Part shown: positions 1 through 8,302 of the stretch, piece by piece
Position numbering within the stretch: position 1 is the stretch's first letter
How the letters are laid out: the number at the start of each line of letters is the position of its first letter
NCBI RefSeq assembly: GCF_014695575.1
Contig: NZ_JACJOO010000027.1
Coordinates: 1-33,401 of the forward strand
Direction: 5' to 3'
Origin: Leptolyngbya sp. FACHB-8
GTDB taxonomy: Bacteria > Cyanobacteriota > Cyanobacteriia > Elainellales > Elainellaceae
DNA length: 33,401 nt
The notes under the pieces: generated by a model
Told to the model about the DNA's origin: nothing
The model's input: only the letters and a program-made list of their open reading frames with translations
The model's database searches: none
Made by a program: the position numbers and the translations under genes

Positions 1-101
1 AACTGAAGCAATACCGGGGGATTGCAACCCGGTACGATAAGCTAGCGGAGAGCTTTTTAGGGGGTATCTACCTGGCAGCAACGCTCATCTGGCTTAATTG
101 A
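1..101 (+). pseudogene. 3' end of IS5-family transposase (cut by window edge)
   Basis: Frame 3 is open from the window edge to the TGA at 99-101. It encodes a C-terminus containing IATRYDKLAESFL and ending LAATLIWLN. This matches the usual end of IS5-group DDE transposases (IATRYDKLA..FL...LA..LIWL). Only about 32 residues are inside the window, so I cannot tell whether the full gene is intact upstream. The bases after the stop, TGATGACACGCCCTAG (about 99-113), resemble the terminal inverted repeat seen in this group (CTAGGGCGTGTCATCA on the other strand). The element's right end is therefore probably close to 113. Confidence 0.6.
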
Positions 102-113
102 TGACACGCCCTA
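99..113. mobile_element. Probable right terminal repeat of an IS5-type element
   Basis: The sequence directly after the transposase stop reads, on the minus strand, CTAGGGCGTGTCATCA. This motif is typical of ends of IS5-like cyanobacterial insertion sequences, from memory of the group. The left end lies outside the window, so the pairing cannot be checked here. Confidence 0.4.
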
Positions 114-153
114 GAACAGTTTCCTCATGCTGGCAATCTCTCCATTCCCATGC

Positions 154-285
154 CAGCAGTTCTCATTATGAGCTTCAAAGCCAAGATTGCGCGCCCGTTG
201 GGCGCGCAATCTTGGCTTTGAGGCCCGAAAACCGCTTGCCCTCGGCAAGCGGTTTTCGGGCCTAATTCCATACTGAGAATTGCTG
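154..285. repeat. Double-hairpin repeat with outer stem (copy A)
   Basis: Two perfect hairpins lie side by side. The first has 21-bp arms (176-196 and 200-220) and a 3-nt loop. The second has 20-bp arms (221-240 and 244-263) and a 3-nt loop. Both sit inside an imperfect outer stem (154-170 pairing with 269-285, 15 of 17). There is no T-run, so it is not a standard terminator. The architecture matches the elements at 30534-30667 and 32914-33039, but the sequence differs. It fills the space between the IS end and mutS. Confidence 0.85.
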
Positions 286-367
286 TTCCCATGCAACCTT
301 TTACCCAGTGCGATACATTACTTAGGTGCATTGCCCCAAGAGATGGGGCGTGGTAACTAGAACTGCA

Positions 368-3091
368 ATGTCTGACTTGCCTGAGACGGAAAATAATCCT
401 TTAGGGGATTTGCCAGAGCGATTAATTAAACATACCGTGCGTTATGCCGATCACCGGGCGGTGAATCGGGAGGCCTTGACGCCCATGATGCGGCACTACG
501 CGGAGCTGAAGGACGAGTATCCACACGCGTTGTTGCTGTACCGCGTGGGTGATTTTTTTGAAACCTTTTTTCAAGATGCGATCGCCGTTGCTCGTGAATT
601 AGAACTGGTGCTCACCAGCAAAGATGCTGGCAAAGAAATTGGTCGGGTGCCTCTAGCCGGCATTCCCCACCATGCGCTGGATCGCTATTGTGCCTTGCTG
701 GTAGAACGGGGATTTGCCGTCGCGATTTGTGACCAAACTGAGGACGCTTCTGAAGTTCAGGGGCGACTGGTACAGCGCGAAGTGACACGGGTGATCACCC
801 CAGGCACAGTGCTGGAAGAGGGGATGTTGAATGCCCGTCGCAACAACTATCTGGCCGCGGTGGTGATTGCAGGAAATCATTGGGGATTGGCGATCGCTGA
901 TGTCTCCACGGGAGAATTTCTCACCACCCAGGCCAGTGAGCTGGATCAACTCACTCAGGAACTCATGCGCCTGCAACCCTCTGAGGTGCTGGTGCCCACT
1001 GATGCACCGGATTTAGGGCGGTTACTGCGTCCGGGGGAAGGGGGTGCTGGAAGTGGCTTACCTGAGTGTTTCCCGCCGAGCTTTTGCTATACGTTGCGAT
1101 CGCAGTCTCCCTTCATCCTGAGCGAGGCCAAGCAACGATTGTTGGAGCGGTTTCGAGTGCGATCGCTGGAAGGCATGGGCTGTGAACACTTGCCGTTGGC
1201 CGTACGCGCAGCGGGAGGATTGCTGGCGTATTTAGAAGAAACCTCGGAACGTCAGGTGGAACTGCCGGGACAACCCAAATCCAATAACCGCATTCCGCTA
1301 CAACCCCTTTGCACCTATACCCTGAGCGAGTTTTTGGTGTTGGATCACCAGACTCGCCGCAACCTCGAAATCACACAAACTCAGCGAGATGGCACATTCC
1401 ACGGCTCCTTACTTTGGGCGCTGGATCGGACAGTAACCGCCATGGGCGGGCGGCGATTGCGACGTTGGCTATTGCAGCCATTGTTGGATCGGAAGGGCAT
1501 TGGCGATCGCCAGGAAACCGTGAAAGAACTCGTCACCCATGGTCTTTTGCGACAACACCTGCAACAACTGCTGAAACAGATCTACGACCTGGAGCGGCTG
1601 ACCGGACGAGCCGGGTCAGGCACCGCCAATGCCAGGGATTTATCGGCTTTAGCAGATTCGCTGATTAAGTTGCCAGAGCTAGCGGCAGTGCTGGCAGAAG
1701 CGGCTTCCCCCTACTTAATGGCGCTGCAATCGGTACCCATTGAATTGGAGGAGTTGGGTCATCGGCTCCGGGCGCATCTGGTGGAGCATCCCCCGCTCTA
1801 TCTGACTGAAGGAAATCTCATTCGTTCAGGCATCCATCCCCAACTGGATGAGCTGCGGCAAAAGCTGGATGCGGACCAGCAGTGGATCGCCAACCTGGAG
1901 AGCCAGGAACGCCAACGTACAGGTATTTCCAGCCTCAAGGTGGGCTATAACAAGGCGTTTGGCTATTACATCAGCATTTCGCGGGCCAAGTCAGGAGACA
2001 AGGTGCCTGAAGGCTACACGCGCAAGCAAACCCTGACCAACGAGGAACGGTACATCACCTCTGAGTTGAAAGATCGGGAAACTGCGATTTTTAACGCCCG
2101 CGATGCAATCAACAAGCTGGAATATGAAATCTTCGTCGGCTTACGGGAAGAGGTGAGCCAATACGCCGAGCCAATTCGGGAGGTAGCCGGGGCGATCGCC
2201 GCCGTTGACGTCCTCTGTGCCTTTGCCGAAGTCGCCATCTACCAAAACTACTGCTGCCCCACCATCACAGAAGGAAGACAAATTGCCATTGAGAATGGCC
2301 GCCATCCCGTCGTTGAGCAATCCTTACCCGCCGGTTTTTTTGTGCCCAACTCCGCAATGTTGGGAGCCACCGCCCAGGGGTCTGAAGAGAAGGTTCCAGA
2401 TTTGATTATCCTGACCGGACCCAATGCTAGCGGGAAGAGCTGCTACTTACGCCAGGTGGGGTTGATTCAACTCATGGCCCAAGTGGGTAGCTTTGTGCCC
2501 GCAACTCGGGCGGAATTAGGAGTGTGCGATCGCATTTTCACCCGCGTTGGAGCTGTGGATGACCTGGCTACGGGACAATCGACCTTTATGGTGGAGATGA
2601 ATGAAACAGCCAACATCTTGAACCATGCGACGGCGCGATCGCTCGTTCTTCTGGATGAAATTGGTCGGGGTACAGCCACCTTTGATGGATTGTCGATCGC
2701 CTGGTCAGTGGCAGAATATTTGGCAAGCGAGTTGCGCGCCCGCACCATTTTTGCGACTCACTATCACGAGCTGAATGAGCTGGCGTCGTTGCTGCCCAAC
2801 ATTTCCAACTATCAGGTTGTCGTGAAAGAGCTACCTGATCAGATTATCTTTTTGCATCAAGTGCGTCCGGGAGGAGCCGATCGCTCTTACGGAATTGAGG
2901 CGGCCCGGTTGGCAGGCTTGCCTCCCTCCGTCATTCAGCGGGCGAAGCAAGTCATGGCACAAATCGAGAAGCACTCTCGTATTGCCGTAGGCTTACGCAA
3001 ATCCGGCTCCACGTCTGAGCTGCCATCCAAGAAGCGAAATCTTGTGTCTGAGGATTTGCCTTCCAGTCAGCTCGATATTTTTAGCCTGTAG
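368..3091 (+). CDS. mutS: DNA mismatch repair protein MutS
   Basis: MutS recognises base mismatches and small loops as a clamp-like dimer and starts ATP-dependent repair with MutL. The 907-residue product is of usual MutS1 size. The mismatch-probing region keeps a Phe-x-Glu motif (GDFFETFF, about residues 59-66). The connector, lever and clamp regions follow. The C-terminal ATPase has Walker A GPNASGKS (about 683-690), the STFMVEMNE segment (about 737) and Walker [12 protein letters not shown] (about 758). I chose ATG 368 rather than the in-frame GTG at 326 because the family-like sequence begins after it; no strong ribosome site separates the two. HIP1 sites are frequent within the gene. It stands alone, about 165 bp before the next gene. 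Identity is very secure; only the exact start is open. Confidence 0.97.
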   Translation: MSDLPETENNPLGDLPERLIKHTVRYADHRAVNREALTPMMRHYAELKDEYPHALLLYRVGDFFETFFQDAIAVARELELVLTSKDAGKEIGRVPLAGIPHHALDRYCALLVERGFAVAICDQTEDASEVQGRLVQREVTRVITPGTVLEEGMLNARRNNYLAAVVIAGNHWGLAIADVSTGEFLTTQASELDQLTQELMRLQPSEVLVPTDAPDLGRLLRPGEGGAGSGLPECFPPSFCYTLRSQSPFILSEAKQRLLERFRVRSLEGMGCEHLPLAVRAAGGLLAYLEETSERQVELPGQPKSNNRIPLQPLCTYTLSEFLVLDHQTRRNLEITQTQRDGTFHGSLLWALDRTVTAMGGRRLRRWLLQPLLDRKGIGDRQETVKELVTHGLLRQHLQQLLKQIYDLERLTGRAGSGTANARDLSALADSLIKLPELAAVLAEAASPYLMALQSVPIELEELGHRLRAHLVEHPPLYLTEGNLIRSGIHPQLDELRQKLDADQQWIANLESQERQRTGISSLKVGYNKAFGYYISISRAKSGDKVPEGYTRKQTLTNEERYITSELKDRETAIFNARDAINKLEYEIFVGLREEVSQYAEPIREVAGAIAAVDVLCAFAEVAIYQNYCCPTITEGRQIAIENGRHPVVEQSLPAGFFVPNSAMLGATAQGSEEKVPDLIILTGPNASGKSCYLRQVGLIQLMAQVGSFVPATRAELGVCDRIFTRVGAVDDLATGQSTFMVEMNETANILNHATARSLVLLDEIGRGTATFDGLSIAWSVAEYLASELRARTIFATHYHELNELASLLPNISNYQVVVKELPDQIIFLHQVRPGGADRSYGIEAARLAGLPPSVIQRAKQVMAQIEKHSRIAVGLRKSGSTSELPSKKRNLVSEDLPSSQLDIFSL

Positions 3092-3255
3092 GGTCAGATG
3101 TTCTCCAGCATGCCTGCCATTTCAGCAAGGCTTCGGTAAAATCAGCCCAAACCAACTGAGCTGAGCGCATAGTTTGGACAGTGCAGTCAAGGGCAACCCT
3201 GTGTACGATGTCCAATCCCTTACACCGATGGAACTCATGATGAAAGGTAGACCCT

Positions 3256-3777
3256 ATGGCAATGTTTTTTGATGTGTTAAGTGCGATCAACAACCCTAAC
3301 CTTCAGGGAAATGTTGCGCAGCTTGAAACAGTAGTCAACACCGTTCAGCAGTTTGCAGCGGATCATCATATTCCACCTTCGACGATGCAAACGATTTTGT
3401 CTGCGCTGGGGGGTTTGGTACAGGCAAACATACGGCACGGCGGGCTCGGCAGTGGTCAATTAGGAAATTTGTTGGGTCAAACCCTGGGCGGTGGCGGAGC
3501 CGCAGGAGTGCAAGCGCTTTTCCCACCCCCAATACAGCAGCAGTTTGCCCAGGAAGTCGGGCAGCGTACAGGTCTGGATACTGGCGTGATTCAGGCGGGG
3601 CTCCCCTTACTGTTACCGGCAGTGCTTAAGCTGTTAAATATGGGAAATCCTAAATCGGAAGCGGGTGGAGCTAATCCCCTGTTAACGATGTTTTTGGATG
3701 GCGATCGCGACGGCGATACTGATCTTGGAGAAGTATTCCGACTGGCAACCCACTACATCAACCCCGAAAAGGTTTAG
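3256..3777 (+). CDS. DUF937-like protein with a C-terminal EF-hand-like loop
   Basis: This 173-residue soluble protein has the helical, Gly/Leu-rich layout of DUF937 proteins: a helical N-terminus, a central glycine stretch (LGQTLGGGGAAG, about residues 73-84), then a TGLDTGVIQAGLPLLLPAVLKLL segment. Its function is unknown. Near the C-terminus, DGDRDGDTDLGE (about 149-160) places acidic residues at positions 1, 3, 5, 9 and 12 with Gly at 6, as in an EF-hand calcium loop. Position 8 is Thr instead of the usual Ile. A HIP1 octamer lies inside the codons for this loop. GAAAGG stands upstream of ATG 3256. No signal peptide or membrane segment is evident. The family assignment is by appearance; calcium binding is inference. 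Confidence 0.75.
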   Translation: MAMFFDVLSAINNPNLQGNVAQLETVVNTVQQFAADHHIPPSTMQTILSALGGLVQANIRHGGLGSGQLGNLLGQTLGGGGAAGVQALFPPPIQQQFAQEVGQRTGLDTGVIQAGLPLLLPAVLKLLNMGNPKSEAGGANPLLTMFLDGDRDGDTDLGEVFRLATHYINPEKV

Positions 3778-3866
3778 AAATTCGTAAGAAACGTTGTTTT
3801 CTCTACTTTGCACGTAAGAATTAACACTTCTAGAACCTTGCCCAACCGCTTTTTTAGGAGAAATCC

Positions 3867-4355
3867 ATGTCAGATGCCACTTTTTCGCGCGACGAAATGA
3901 CGCAGTTGGCTGCCGCTGTTATGGTCACTGGGATGGCCGTCTCTATGGTGGATGTGGGAATTGTCTCATCGGCCATTGAGGCAACGGCCATGGGTCAGGA
4001 GATTGCTGCTGCATCGGAACGTTATCCGAACAATGCCATTATTCAAGCGCTCTTTTCTCAGGAAGCTGTGAAGCAGGCCCGTGAGGAGGGGAGCTTAAAT
4101 GTTCAGCTCACCCCCGATGAGGTGAAGCCCGAGACCGTCGTGGATACGGCGATCGCGCGCATTCAAGCGGCCTTAGCAGTCCTTAGCAGCAAGGCTAGCC
4201 CTGAAGACATTCAGCAGTACAAAGAATTCATCTACTCCTGTGCAGAGCGGGTTGCCAAAGCAGCGGGCAGCGGATTGTTCGGCTCAGGCAGCACAAAGGT
4301 CAGCGATAAGGAGGCCATAGCCTTAGAACGCATCAAAGCTGTTTTAGCGCTATAA
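3867..4355 (+). CDS. Conserved cyanobacterial hypothetical protein (162 aa)
   Basis: The product is a small, mainly helical protein of 162 residues. The N-terminal half is Ala/Met/Val-rich (AAAVMVTGMAVSMVDVG, about residues 12-28) and could be a buried helix or a weak membrane-associating segment. The C-terminal half contains YKEFIYSCAERVAKAAGSG (about 117-135), reminiscent of helical stress or tellurite-type proteins, but I cannot place it in a named family. A good ribosome site (AGGAG) precedes ATG 3867. It lies 89 bp after the DUF937-like gene on the same strand and ends just before a bidirectional hairpin. The clear ribosome site and coding character make it real; the function is unknown. 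Confidence 0.75.
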   Translation: MSDATFSRDEMTQLAAAVMVTGMAVSMVDVGIVSSAIEATAMGQEIAAASERYPNNAIIQALFSQEAVKQAREEGSLNVQLTPDEVKPETVVDTAIARIQAALAVLSSKASPEDIQQYKEFIYSCAERVAKAAGSGLFGSGSTKVSDKEAIALERIKAVLAL

Positions 4356-4373
4356 CCCTCGCTTACATCTCAG

Positions 4374-4420
4374 AAAAGCTTTATTGTGCGAGGACGAAGT
4401 CCTTGCACAATAAAGCTTTT
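4374..4420. terminator. Bidirectional hairpin terminator between convergent genes
   Basis: Two 22-base arms (4374-4395 and 4399-4420) pair at 21 of 22 positions around a 3-nt GAA loop. The stem has A-rich and T-rich outer ends (AAAAGCTTT...AAAGCTTTT), so it could act from either strand. It sits between the end of the + strand gene at 4355 and the end of the - strand gene at 4448. Confidence 0.7.
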
Positions 4421-4447
4421 GTTTTGGAACACCGCTGGGCAGAAATT

Positions 4448-5710
4448 TTAGCGGGGTGCTGTCCAGGTTTTAATAACACGACCTGTAATCACTTGCTCCA
4501 GCCAGGGCGTGTTGTAAGAGCGGGATTGAAGTACTTGAGGGGTAATTCGCCAGCGATCGCTTGGGTCAAACAAAACCAAATCAGCCGGTGCTCCGGGAGT
4601 AACCCCTGTAGGGGTCTGTTGAAGACAGGTCTGGGGAGAGAGACTTAAAGCTTTCCATAGCGTCAGGGCTGACCATTTTTCGCTAGCCACCAGCCCCTGC
4701 CAAAGAAGCGGCAGTGCTAACTCCAGCCCAATGACCCCAGGAGGAGCTTCAGCGAAAGCAACCGTTTTCTCTTCATAGGTGTAAGGGGCGTGGTCGATGG
4801 CGATCGCATCAATCACCCCTGATTCAACTCCCTGAATTAACGCCATCTGATCTGCTGAAGTGCCCAAAGGCGGCTCTACGCGCAGATTGGGGTTATAACT
4901 CTTGAGATCGCTGGTGTTTAGCAACAAATGTAACCAGGTGGTGCTGGCAGTAATGGGTAATCCCTTCTGTTTTGCATCGGCAATCAGCTCGACACTGCGG
5001 GCTGTAGAAACCCGCATGACATGCACAGGGGTACCGATGGTTGCCACACACTCCAGCAAGGTAGCCAGAGCCGTTGTTTCTGCCAGGGCCGGAGTACCCG
5101 GTAAACCCAGTTGAATGGAATCCATCCCCTCGCGGGCAACCCCACTGCCCTGAAGTTGGCGATCGCACCCCCACAAAGCCACAGGTTTCTGCAGTGGATG
5201 GGCGTACTCTAACACCCGACGCAGCAACAATGGATTTTGCAACGGTTGGCCATCAGCGAATCCGATCGCCCCCGCTGCCGCTAAATCCGCCAATTCTGTC
5301 ATTTGCTGCCCCTGCACCCCCTGGGTTAAGGCTCCCCATAGATGCAGACGTGGGCCTGTAGCTGGCCAGTGGGATGTAGCCCAGGTTATGCCTGTGGGGG
5401 AATCAACGGTCGGATCAGTATCCGGGAGCAGGGTTAGTTGAGTGAAGCCACCTGCGATCGCTGCCCGTGCCAAAGTTTCCATGGTTTCGCGAGACTCATT
5501 TCCTGGCTCACCAGAATGGCTGTACAAGTCAACCAGTCCTGGTCCTAATACCAGCCCCGTACCATCTCGCACCTCTGTACCTTCCGGTACGTCAGTAATG
5601 TGCTCGGTAATATCCCGAACAACGTCAGACTCTAGCCACACATCCGCGCAACTATCCCGTCCATTTAGGGGATCGAGTACGCGAACCTGACGTAACAATT
5701 CACCAGCCAT
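4448..5710 (-). CDS. pyrC: Dihydroorotase-like amidohydrolase lacking metal ligands (PyrX-like)
   Basis: The 420-residue product has the full amidohydrolase fold of type I dihydroorotase, the third step of pyrimidine synthesis. Recognisable family segments include GPGLVDLYSHSGEPG (about 56-70), LGLPGTPALAE, DAIAIDHAPYTYEEK (about 301-315) and GAPADLVLFDP. Several metal-binding residues are replaced. The HxH motif is Tyr63-Ser-His65, the usual HAED is WGCD (180-183), the HVCHVS motif is HVMRVS (230-235) and TPHHL is TWLHL. Asp306 of the DHAP motif remains. This resembles inactive PyrX-type homologues that in some bacteria support aspartate transcarbamoylase assembly. Catalysis is therefore unlikely and a structural role is inferred. 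ATG 5710 is preferred over an in-frame TTG at 5752. Confidence 0.85.
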   Translation of the reverse strand: MAGELLRQVRVLDPLNGRDSCADVWLESDVVRDITEHITDVPEGTEVRDGTGLVLGPGLVDLYSHSGEPGNESRETMETLARAAIAGGFTQLTLLPDTDPTVDSPTGITWATSHWPATGPRLHLWGALTQGVQGQQMTELADLAAAGAIGFADGQPLQNPLLLRRVLEYAHPLQKPVALWGCDRQLQGSGVAREGMDSIQLGLPGTPALAETTALATLLECVATIGTPVHVMRVSTARSVELIADAKQKGLPITASTTWLHLLLNTSDLKSYNPNLRVEPPLGTSADQMALIQGVESGVIDAIAIDHAPYTYEEKTVAFAEAPPGVIGLELALPLLWQGLVASEKWSALTLWKALSLSPQTCLQQTPTGVTPGAPADLVLFDPSDRWRITPQVLQSRSYNTPWLEQVITGRVIKTWTAPR

Positions 5711-6079
5711 AAACCAGAAGACCCTGTGCAGAAGCACCAACTTGGAGGCCAAATAGCCTTATTTCATTGTCCATTGTCGGGCACCCGGAAACTTTTCAAA
5801 ATAATCGTTTTCATCCAAACTCTCAATCCCCTCAGACCGCTATGTTGCGACAGCGAGTAGCTCAACTCAATTACATACAGCACTTTTAAATTTATGCAGG
5901 AGGTCTGGTGAGGTACAAGAGGGGGATGCGGGACTTCGTTCCACATCCCTCTCTCATACCCCACGAAGTAGAAACATGCTGTAGATGGGTGAGGGATGAT
6001 TTCGTTCCCCCGACGGATACGGAGCAAAGCCGAAATTTGCGATGGTACCGACAGCATCAATGCGTGGGAACACAACGTC
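5711..6079. other. Intergenic region with imperfect hairpins
   Basis: This 369-bp gap lies between divergent genes and must hold both promoters; I cannot assign -35/-10 boxes with confidence. It contains GCAGGAGGTCTGG at 5897-5909, related to the repeat at 8726-8806. It also holds an imperfect hairpin at 5918-5954 (14 of 17 pairs). The right arm of that hairpin, GTTCCACATCCC, recurs in the hairpin at 14812-14875. A partial second copy of the TTCGTTCC sequence lies near 6000-6010. Confidence 0.5.
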
Positions 6080-6958
6080 ATGATTGGTAATCGTTTGAGG
6101 ACTGCTGCACTACTAGGTTTACTGAGTGGCCTGTTAGTGCTGGCTGGATACTACCTGGTAGGAGATGAGCGAGGCTTGTATGCGGGGTTGGCGATCGCCG
6201 CCTTCACCAGCTTTAGCTCCTGGTTTTACTCAGACAAAGCTGCTCTGGCTGCCTTCCAAGCTCAACCTATTTCGCAGGCAGAGGCTCCTGACCTGCATGC
6301 AATGGTACATCGGTTGAGCGATCGCGCTGGAATTCCCACTCCTCAGATCTACATCATTCGCAACGAGTCACCCAATGCTTTTGCCACAGGCCGCGACCCC
6401 AACCATGCTGCCGTTGCGGTAACGGAGGGAATTTTGAATTTGCTGACACCTGAGGAGCTGGAAGGGGTTTTGGCCCACGAGCTAACCCATGTCCGTAACC
6501 ACGACACCCTGACCCAGGCCGTCGCCGGAACTCTGGCCGGAAGCCTGACCTTCCTGGGGCGGATTCTCACCTTTGGTGCCTTATACTTCCCCGTTTCAAA
6601 CAACAATCGTCGGGGTGGTAATCCACTGGCCATTTTATTCCTGGTTATTCTAGCCCCGATTTCAGCCTCCATCATTCAACTGGCGATCTCCCGCACCCGT
6701 GAGTTTGCCGCCGATGCCGGAGCCGCTGAGATCACTCACAACCCTATGGCACTGGTATCAGCGCTGGAAAAACTGGAACGAGTTGGCCATCAGATTCCTA
6801 TGAATGGGAACCCTGCCATGTCCCCGCTGTTGTTTATCAATCCCCTCTCTAAAGAAGGTTTGGAAGTCCTCTTCCGCACTCACCCCTCCACCGAAAATCG
6901 GATTGAGCGCCTCAAGCAGCTTGCAGCAAGCTTACAAACACCTGCGATGGCATCGTAA
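6080..6958 (+). CDS. htpX: HtpX-type M48 zinc metalloprotease (membrane)
   Basis: HtpX-family proteases are inner-membrane zinc endopeptidases that degrade misfolded membrane proteins. The 292-residue product has two N-terminal hydrophobic segments (about residues 10-50), the zinc motif HELTH (133-137) followed by VRNHD, and a further hydrophobic region (about 150-200). The downstream SRTREFAADAGA segment supplies the third ligand (Glu about 208). All catalytic elements are present. ATG 6080 gives the family-type start (MIGNRLRTAALLG); upstream in-frame sequence is palindrome-rich and unlikely to be coding. A strong terminator follows at 6978. It is transcribed alone, divergently from the dihydroorotase homologue. 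Cyanobacteria often carry several M48 paralogues, so the symbol is by family. Confidence 0.92.
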   Translation: MIGNRLRTAALLGLLSGLLVLAGYYLVGDERGLYAGLAIAAFTSFSSWFYSDKAALAAFQAQPISQAEAPDLHAMVHRLSDRAGIPTPQIYIIRNESPNAFATGRDPNHAAVAVTEGILNLLTPEELEGVLAHELTHVRNHDTLTQAVAGTLAGSLTFLGRILTFGALYFPVSNNNRRGGNPLAILFLVILAPISASIIQLAISRTREFAADAGAAEITHNPMALVSALEKLERVGHQIPMNGNPAMSPLLFINPLSKEGLEVLFRTHPSTENRIERLKQLAASLQTPAMAS

Positions 6959-6977
6959 AAAGTTAGCCAATTTCTCA

Positions 6978-7015
6978 AAGGATGGGCGGTGCTGTATACT
7001 GCCCATCCTTTTTTA
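6978..7015 (+). terminator. Rho-independent terminator after htpX
   Basis: AAGGATGGGC (6978-6987) pairs perfectly with GCCCATCCTT (7001-7010), and the T-run continues to about 7014. It lies 20 bp after the htpX stop. Confidence 0.85.
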
Positions 7016-7030
7016 CAGTCATTTTTTACA

Positions 7031-7076
7031 GTCATTTCGGATGCTGGAGTGTAAGCCCTTTACCATCCGAAATGAC
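7031..7076. repeat. Hairpin next to a short tandem repeat
   Basis: GTCATTTCGGATG (7031-7043) pairs perfectly with CATCCGAAATGAC (7064-7076) over a 20-nt loop. Just upstream, TTTTTACAGTCATT occurs twice in tandem (about 7010-7036), the second copy running into the left arm. It could be a second terminator or a leader structure for the following gene. Confidence 0.6.
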
Positions 7077-7267
7077 ATCTTCAATTCTTGCCCCATAGCA
7101 AAAGAAGGTTGAATTTTACAGGATACGTCATTGGAAAGACGTTATCCATGAATACCCTTTTTACGATCAGAACAATTGAAGGCAATCCTTCAGGCACTAC
7201 TTCTGTGGCATCCAAACAACACGCCCAGAATGGAACGTGTGAAGCCGCTATACAGGATTTAACAGTC

Positions 7268-8071
7268 ATGAATACAACGCAGACTCGGCCCCTGGCGGTC
7301 GTAACAGGTGCGTCCAATGGAATTGGTTTCGAGCTAGCCAAACAATTTGCACAGAATGGATTCGATTTAGTGGTCACCTCCACAGGGCCTAGCATCGAAA
7401 AAGCAGCCGAGGCATGTAAAGCCTTTGGTGGCCAGGTGCAGACTGTGCAGACAGATCTAGCAACCTATGATGGCGTCGAGAAGCTATACAGCGAAATCAA
7501 AGCAACAGGCCGACCGGTAGAGGCGATCGCTCTCAATGCTGGGGTTGGAGTTGGTGGCGAATTTGCCCACGAAACTGATTTGAAGGATGAACTCAATCTC
7601 ATCAACCTCAACGTCGTATCCACTGTTCACCTCGCCAAGCGGGTCGTGAAAGACATGGCGGATCAGGGGCATGGGCGTATTTTATTTACGTCCTCGATCG
7701 CCTCCATCATGCCCGGTCCCTTCGAGGCGGTTTATGCCGCGTCTAAATCCTTCGTCCATTCCTTTGCCGAAGCACTCCGCAATGAGTTGAAGGATACTGG
7801 GGTAACCGTCACGTCATTGATGCCAGGACCAACGGATACGAACTTCTTCCACCGGGCAGGAATGGATGATACGAAAGCAGGTTCGGAGCATAAAGACGAT
7901 CCGGCGCAGGTAGCAAAGCAGGGTTTTGAAGCGCTGATGGATGGCAAAGATTCCATCATTGCCGGGTCCTTGATGACCAAGGTGCAGGGCACGGTGAGCA
8001 AGGTTCTACCGGATATGGGTAAAGCCGCACAGCACCGCCAACTGACAGAACCCGGTTCAGGTAATAAGTGA
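7268..8071 (+). CDS. Short-chain dehydrogenase/reductase (SDR)
   Basis: This classical-type NAD(P)-dependent oxidoreductase has 267 residues. It shows the cofactor motif TGASNGIG (13-20), an NAG-type motif (LNAGVG, about 89-94), catalytic Ser about 142-143 and YAASK (Tyr156, Lys160). All active-site residues are present; the substrate cannot be read from sequence. ATG 7268 puts the Rossmann motif at the usual distance from the N-terminus. An upstream ATG at 7148 would add 40 low-complexity residues. The gene is followed after 10 bp by an HVA1-TUDOR gene and then a DUF3140 gene, so the three probably form an operon. Such cassettes are common in soil and plant-associated bacteria (established pattern, from memory). 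Confidence 0.9.
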   Translation: MNTTQTRPLAVVTGASNGIGFELAKQFAQNGFDLVVTSTGPSIEKAAEACKAFGGQVQTVQTDLATYDGVEKLYSEIKATGRPVEAIALNAGVGVGGEFAHETDLKDELNLINLNVVSTVHLAKRVVKDMADQGHGRILFTSSIASIMPGPFEAVYAASKSFVHSFAEALRNELKDTGVTVTSLMPGPTDTNFFHRAGMDDTKAGSEHKDDPAQVAKQGFEALMDGKDSIIAGSLMTKVQGTVSKVLPDMGKAAQHRQLTEPGSGNK

Positions 8072-8081
8072 GGCAATCGTT

Positions 8082-8300
8082 ATGACAGAGAAATTTAAGA
8101 AGGGCGATCGCGTCGAATGGCATTCCTCCGGCGGCACATCACAGGGCGTGGTCAAGAAAGTGATCACAGAACCTACAGACTTCAAAAACCATCACTTTGC
8201 AGCCTCTAAGGATAAGCCCGAGTATCTGGTGGAAAGTGAGAAGAGCGGCAAGGAAGCCATCCACAAAGGCGAGCAGTTGAAGAAGATCGCAGAGGATTAA
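8082..8300 (+). CDS. Hypervirulence-associated TUDOR-domain protein (DUF2945)
   Basis: The 72-residue protein matches the HVA1-TUDOR/DUF2945 pattern: FKKGDRVEWHSSGGTSQGVV (about 5-24), then KVITEPTDFKNHHFAASKD and EYLVESEKSGKEAIHKGEQL. It is a single small SH3/TUDOR-like beta-barrel with no signal peptide. Its biochemical role is unknown. It starts 10 bp after the SDR stop and ends 2 bp before the next gene, so it is almost certainly co-transcribed with both. Confidence 0.88.
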   Translation: MTEKFKKGDRVEWHSSGGTSQGVVKKVITEPTDFKNHHFAASKDKPEYLVESEKSGKEAIHKGEQLKKIAED

Positions 8301-8302
8301 CC

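Noticed and set aside
1309-1668. 119-codon frame inside mutS
   Set aside because: Out-of-frame shadow of mutS; no independent start signals or family match.
5764-6081. 105-codon frame on the - strand before the dihydroorotase homologue
   Set aside because: It covers the intergenic hairpins, and the encoded sequence is low in protein-like features.
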